Assembly: GCA_905235955.1 (NCBI GenBank)
Contig: CAJONN010000090.1
Location: forward strand, 1 to 7,786
Direction: 5' to 3'
Source: an uncultured Marinilabiliaceae bacterium
GTDB taxonomy: Bacteria; Bacteroidota; Bacteroidia; Bacteroidales; Marinilabiliaceae
DNA length: 7,786 nucleotides
Made by a program: the position numbers and the translations under genes. Below, piece after piece: positions 7,197 to 7,786 of this stretch. The notes beneath the pieces were generated by a model. That model made no database searches, was not told the origin of the DNA, and worked only from the letters and a program-made list of their open reading frames with translations. How positions within the stretch are numbered: position 1 is the stretch's first letter; each line of letters begins with the position of its first letter.

Positions 7197-7236
7197 TTAA
7201 ATAAATGTATGCTGAGATGCTTCTCTTTTTTTCTGG

Positions 7237-7244
7237 CAAAAATA
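7237..7244 (-). promoter_or_regulatory. Candidate -7 box of the coaBC operon
   Basis: The minus strand reads TATTTTTG, an exact match to the Bacteroidota TAnnTTTG consensus. It would start a transcript near 7230-7233 with a leader of roughly 35 nt before the coaBC start, a sensible geometry. The nearest upstream TTTG (7277-7280) is about 32 nt away, too far for a usual -33 element, and the local AT content is high, so this is a moderate call. Confidence 0.45.
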
Positions 7245-7447
7245 AAAATTAATTATGAGTCGCTACTCTTCCATATCAAAATGTTTTTCTTATCTCGCTG
7301 CAAATATTATAGTGGCGTTCATTGATAAAAACACACCTATTATTGATGCTATAGTTCGTTGGTTGAGGTTATTTGCCTATTCGATGAAAAAAAAATATGC
7401 CATAGCATTACAATATATACATTTGCAACGTAAGAAATGACAAAATA

Positions 7448-7480
7448 TTTTTCATAAATAGAATAGGTTTTTCATAAATA
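7448..7480. repeat. Two 13-bp direct repeats, 20-bp period
   Basis: TTTTTCATAAATA occurs exactly at 7448-7460 and again at 7468-7480, separated by 7 nt (GAATAGG). A 20-bp period is close to two helical turns, the spacing expected for two protein molecules binding the same DNA face. It lies just downstream of a TACATTTG box at 7418-7425. It may be a binding site or simply a small duplication in AT-rich DNA. Confidence 0.6.
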
Positions 7481-7522
7481 AAGGTTTGATTCAAAGACTG
7501 TCGTTGATGACAGACTATAAAG

Positions 7523-7551
7523 ACTAATAGCCAAAGGGCTATAGCGTTAGT
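7523..7551 (+). other. Stem-bulge-stem hairpin
   Basis: ATAGCC (7527-7532) pairs with GGCTAT (7537-7542) around a 4-nt AAAG loop. An outer helix ACTA (7523-7526) with TAGT (7548-7551) is separated from it by a 5-nt one-sided bulge. Together with the CTGTC/GACAG hairpin at 7498-7513 and the strong hairpin at 7582-7614, it makes this stretch look like a structured RNA. There is no match to an RNA family I know. Confidence 0.4.
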
Positions 7552-7581
7552 TGTTAAAGATTTATTCATACACACAATTAC

Positions 7582-7614
7582 GGGCTACAAGATTCTTAAT
7601 TATTCTTGTAGCCC
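7582..7614 (+). terminator. Perfect 11-bp hairpin, possible terminator
   Basis: GGGCTACAAGA (7582-7592) and TCTTGTAGCCC (7604-7614) are perfect inverted repeats around an 11-nt loop. On the plus strand the hairpin is followed by AAATTGTTTCCC, a poor but partly T-rich tail; on the minus strand the following CGTAATTGTG is no better. It is most likely a transcription stop or mRNA 3' end for a transcript on either strand. Its geometry (11-bp stem, 11-nt loop) equals that of the hairpin at 1864-1896, though the sequences differ. Confidence 0.45.
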
Positions 7615-7640
7615 AAATTGTTTCCCTTATTCAAACTCTC

Positions 7641-7682
7641 AAATAACTCAAGTTGCGCAAGTAAAAATGTACTGCAAATAAG
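7641..7682. repeat. Degenerate dispersed repeat, right copy
   Basis: This is the counterpart of 73-115 in direct orientation, about 7.57 kb away. In this copy the centre TTGCGCAA is a perfect 8-bp palindrome, while the left copy has TTTCGTAA at that place. It is followed within 100 bases by an A-rich GAAAAAGTAACAAAAAG stretch; the left copy is likewise followed within about 130 bases by GAAAAAAATAAGCAACAAAAAA-like sequence, so the similarity may extend beyond the core. Confidence 0.55.
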
Positions 7683-7786
7683 TCCCTAATATATGACCTT
7701 CCCATTAATTTTACTTTTTATTTCGCTACGCTCAATCATCTTCGGGTCTGTGCCGACAGAAAAAGTAACAAAAAGAACTCGTCGCT

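Larger units (their letters stand above)
7197..7786. other. 590-bp region without a convincing gene
   Basis: Upstream of coaBC there is no recognisable protein gene. In Flavobacterium relatives, as I recall, bamD and rpoZ precede coaBC; neither is here. The only open frame of note is a plus-strand one of 61 codons at 7255-7440, with no recognisable domain and ordinary chance-like composition. The region holds the candidate coaBC promoter, a 13-bp direct repeat (7448-7480), three hairpins (7498-7513, 7523-7551, 7582-7614), a TACATTTG box on the plus strand at 7418-7425, and a copy of the dispersed repeat at 7641-7682. The last 100 bases are open on the minus strand (peptide SVGTDPKMIERSE), but no start codon is present; this could be repeat sequence or the end of a gene beyond the window. 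Confidence 0.6.

Noticed and set aside
7255..7440. Plus-strand frame of 61 codons in the non-coding region upstream of coaBC
   Set aside because: It is the only non-shadow small frame and starts after an A-rich leader, so it is not excluded. But it overlaps the candidate coaBC promoter zone, has no domain, and its length is within chance for AT-rich DNA.
7490..7560. tRNA or other known RNA gene
   Set aside because: The hairpins do not form a cloverleaf, there is no T-loop-like sequence or CCA end, and no motif of tmRNA or RNase P RNA is present.
7686..7784. Minus-strand open frame at the right edge (contains SVGTDPKMIERSE)
   Set aside because: No start codon is present in the window, and the sequence resembles recurrent intergenic repeat DNA rather than a known protein end.
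1..7786. CRISPR array, transposase, integrase, toxin-antitoxin or defence genes
   Set aside because: No regularly spaced repeats and no protein with motifs of such systems were found on either strand.

Overview
The window looks like chromosome from a member of the Bacteroidota, most likely the order Bacteroidales. Three signs support this: a coaBC–DUF4835–recN cluster of the kind found in this phylum, an outer-membrane protein of the Bacteroidota OmpP1/FadL type, and promoter-like boxes matching the TAnnTTTG -7 consensus of the Bacteroidota housekeeping sigma factor. The sequence is AT-rich. All five convincing genes lie on the minus strand, so transcription runs from high to low coordinates.

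Layout in the direction of transcription: (1) 7197-7786 has no convincing gene. It holds a degenerate dispersed repeat, several hairpins, a 13-bp direct repeat and a probable coaBC promoter. (2) 7196-3399 is a compact cluster: coaBC (coenzyme A synthesis), a secreted DUF4835 protein linked to the type IX secretion system, and recN (double-strand break repair). The gaps are only 3 and 30 nt, so it reads as one operon. (3) 3398-3284 is a short intergenic region with a -7-like box. (4) 3283-1919 is a lipoprotein with an extraordinary Trp/Tyr/His/Gly-rich centre and a Ser/Thr/Arg-rich tail. (5) 1918-1847 contains a perfect 11-bp hairpin. (6) 1846-317 is an OmpP1/FadL-type outer-membrane beta-barrel, ended by a strong intrinsic terminator at 235-267. 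(7) 1-228 is non-coding and carries a second copy of the dispersed repeat seen at the right end.

How the genes fit together: CoaBC and RecN are cytoplasmic housekeeping proteins, while DUF4835, the lipoprotein and the FadL-type barrel are exported envelope proteins. No complete new system such as a defence island, mobile element, CRISPR array or biosynthetic cluster is visible. The points most worth a second look are the aromatic low-complexity lipoprotein and its uncertain start, the structured non-coding stretch at about 7440-7620 (possible small RNA), the related repeats at both ends of the window, and the Ser in place of the usual catalytic Cys in the CoaC domain.
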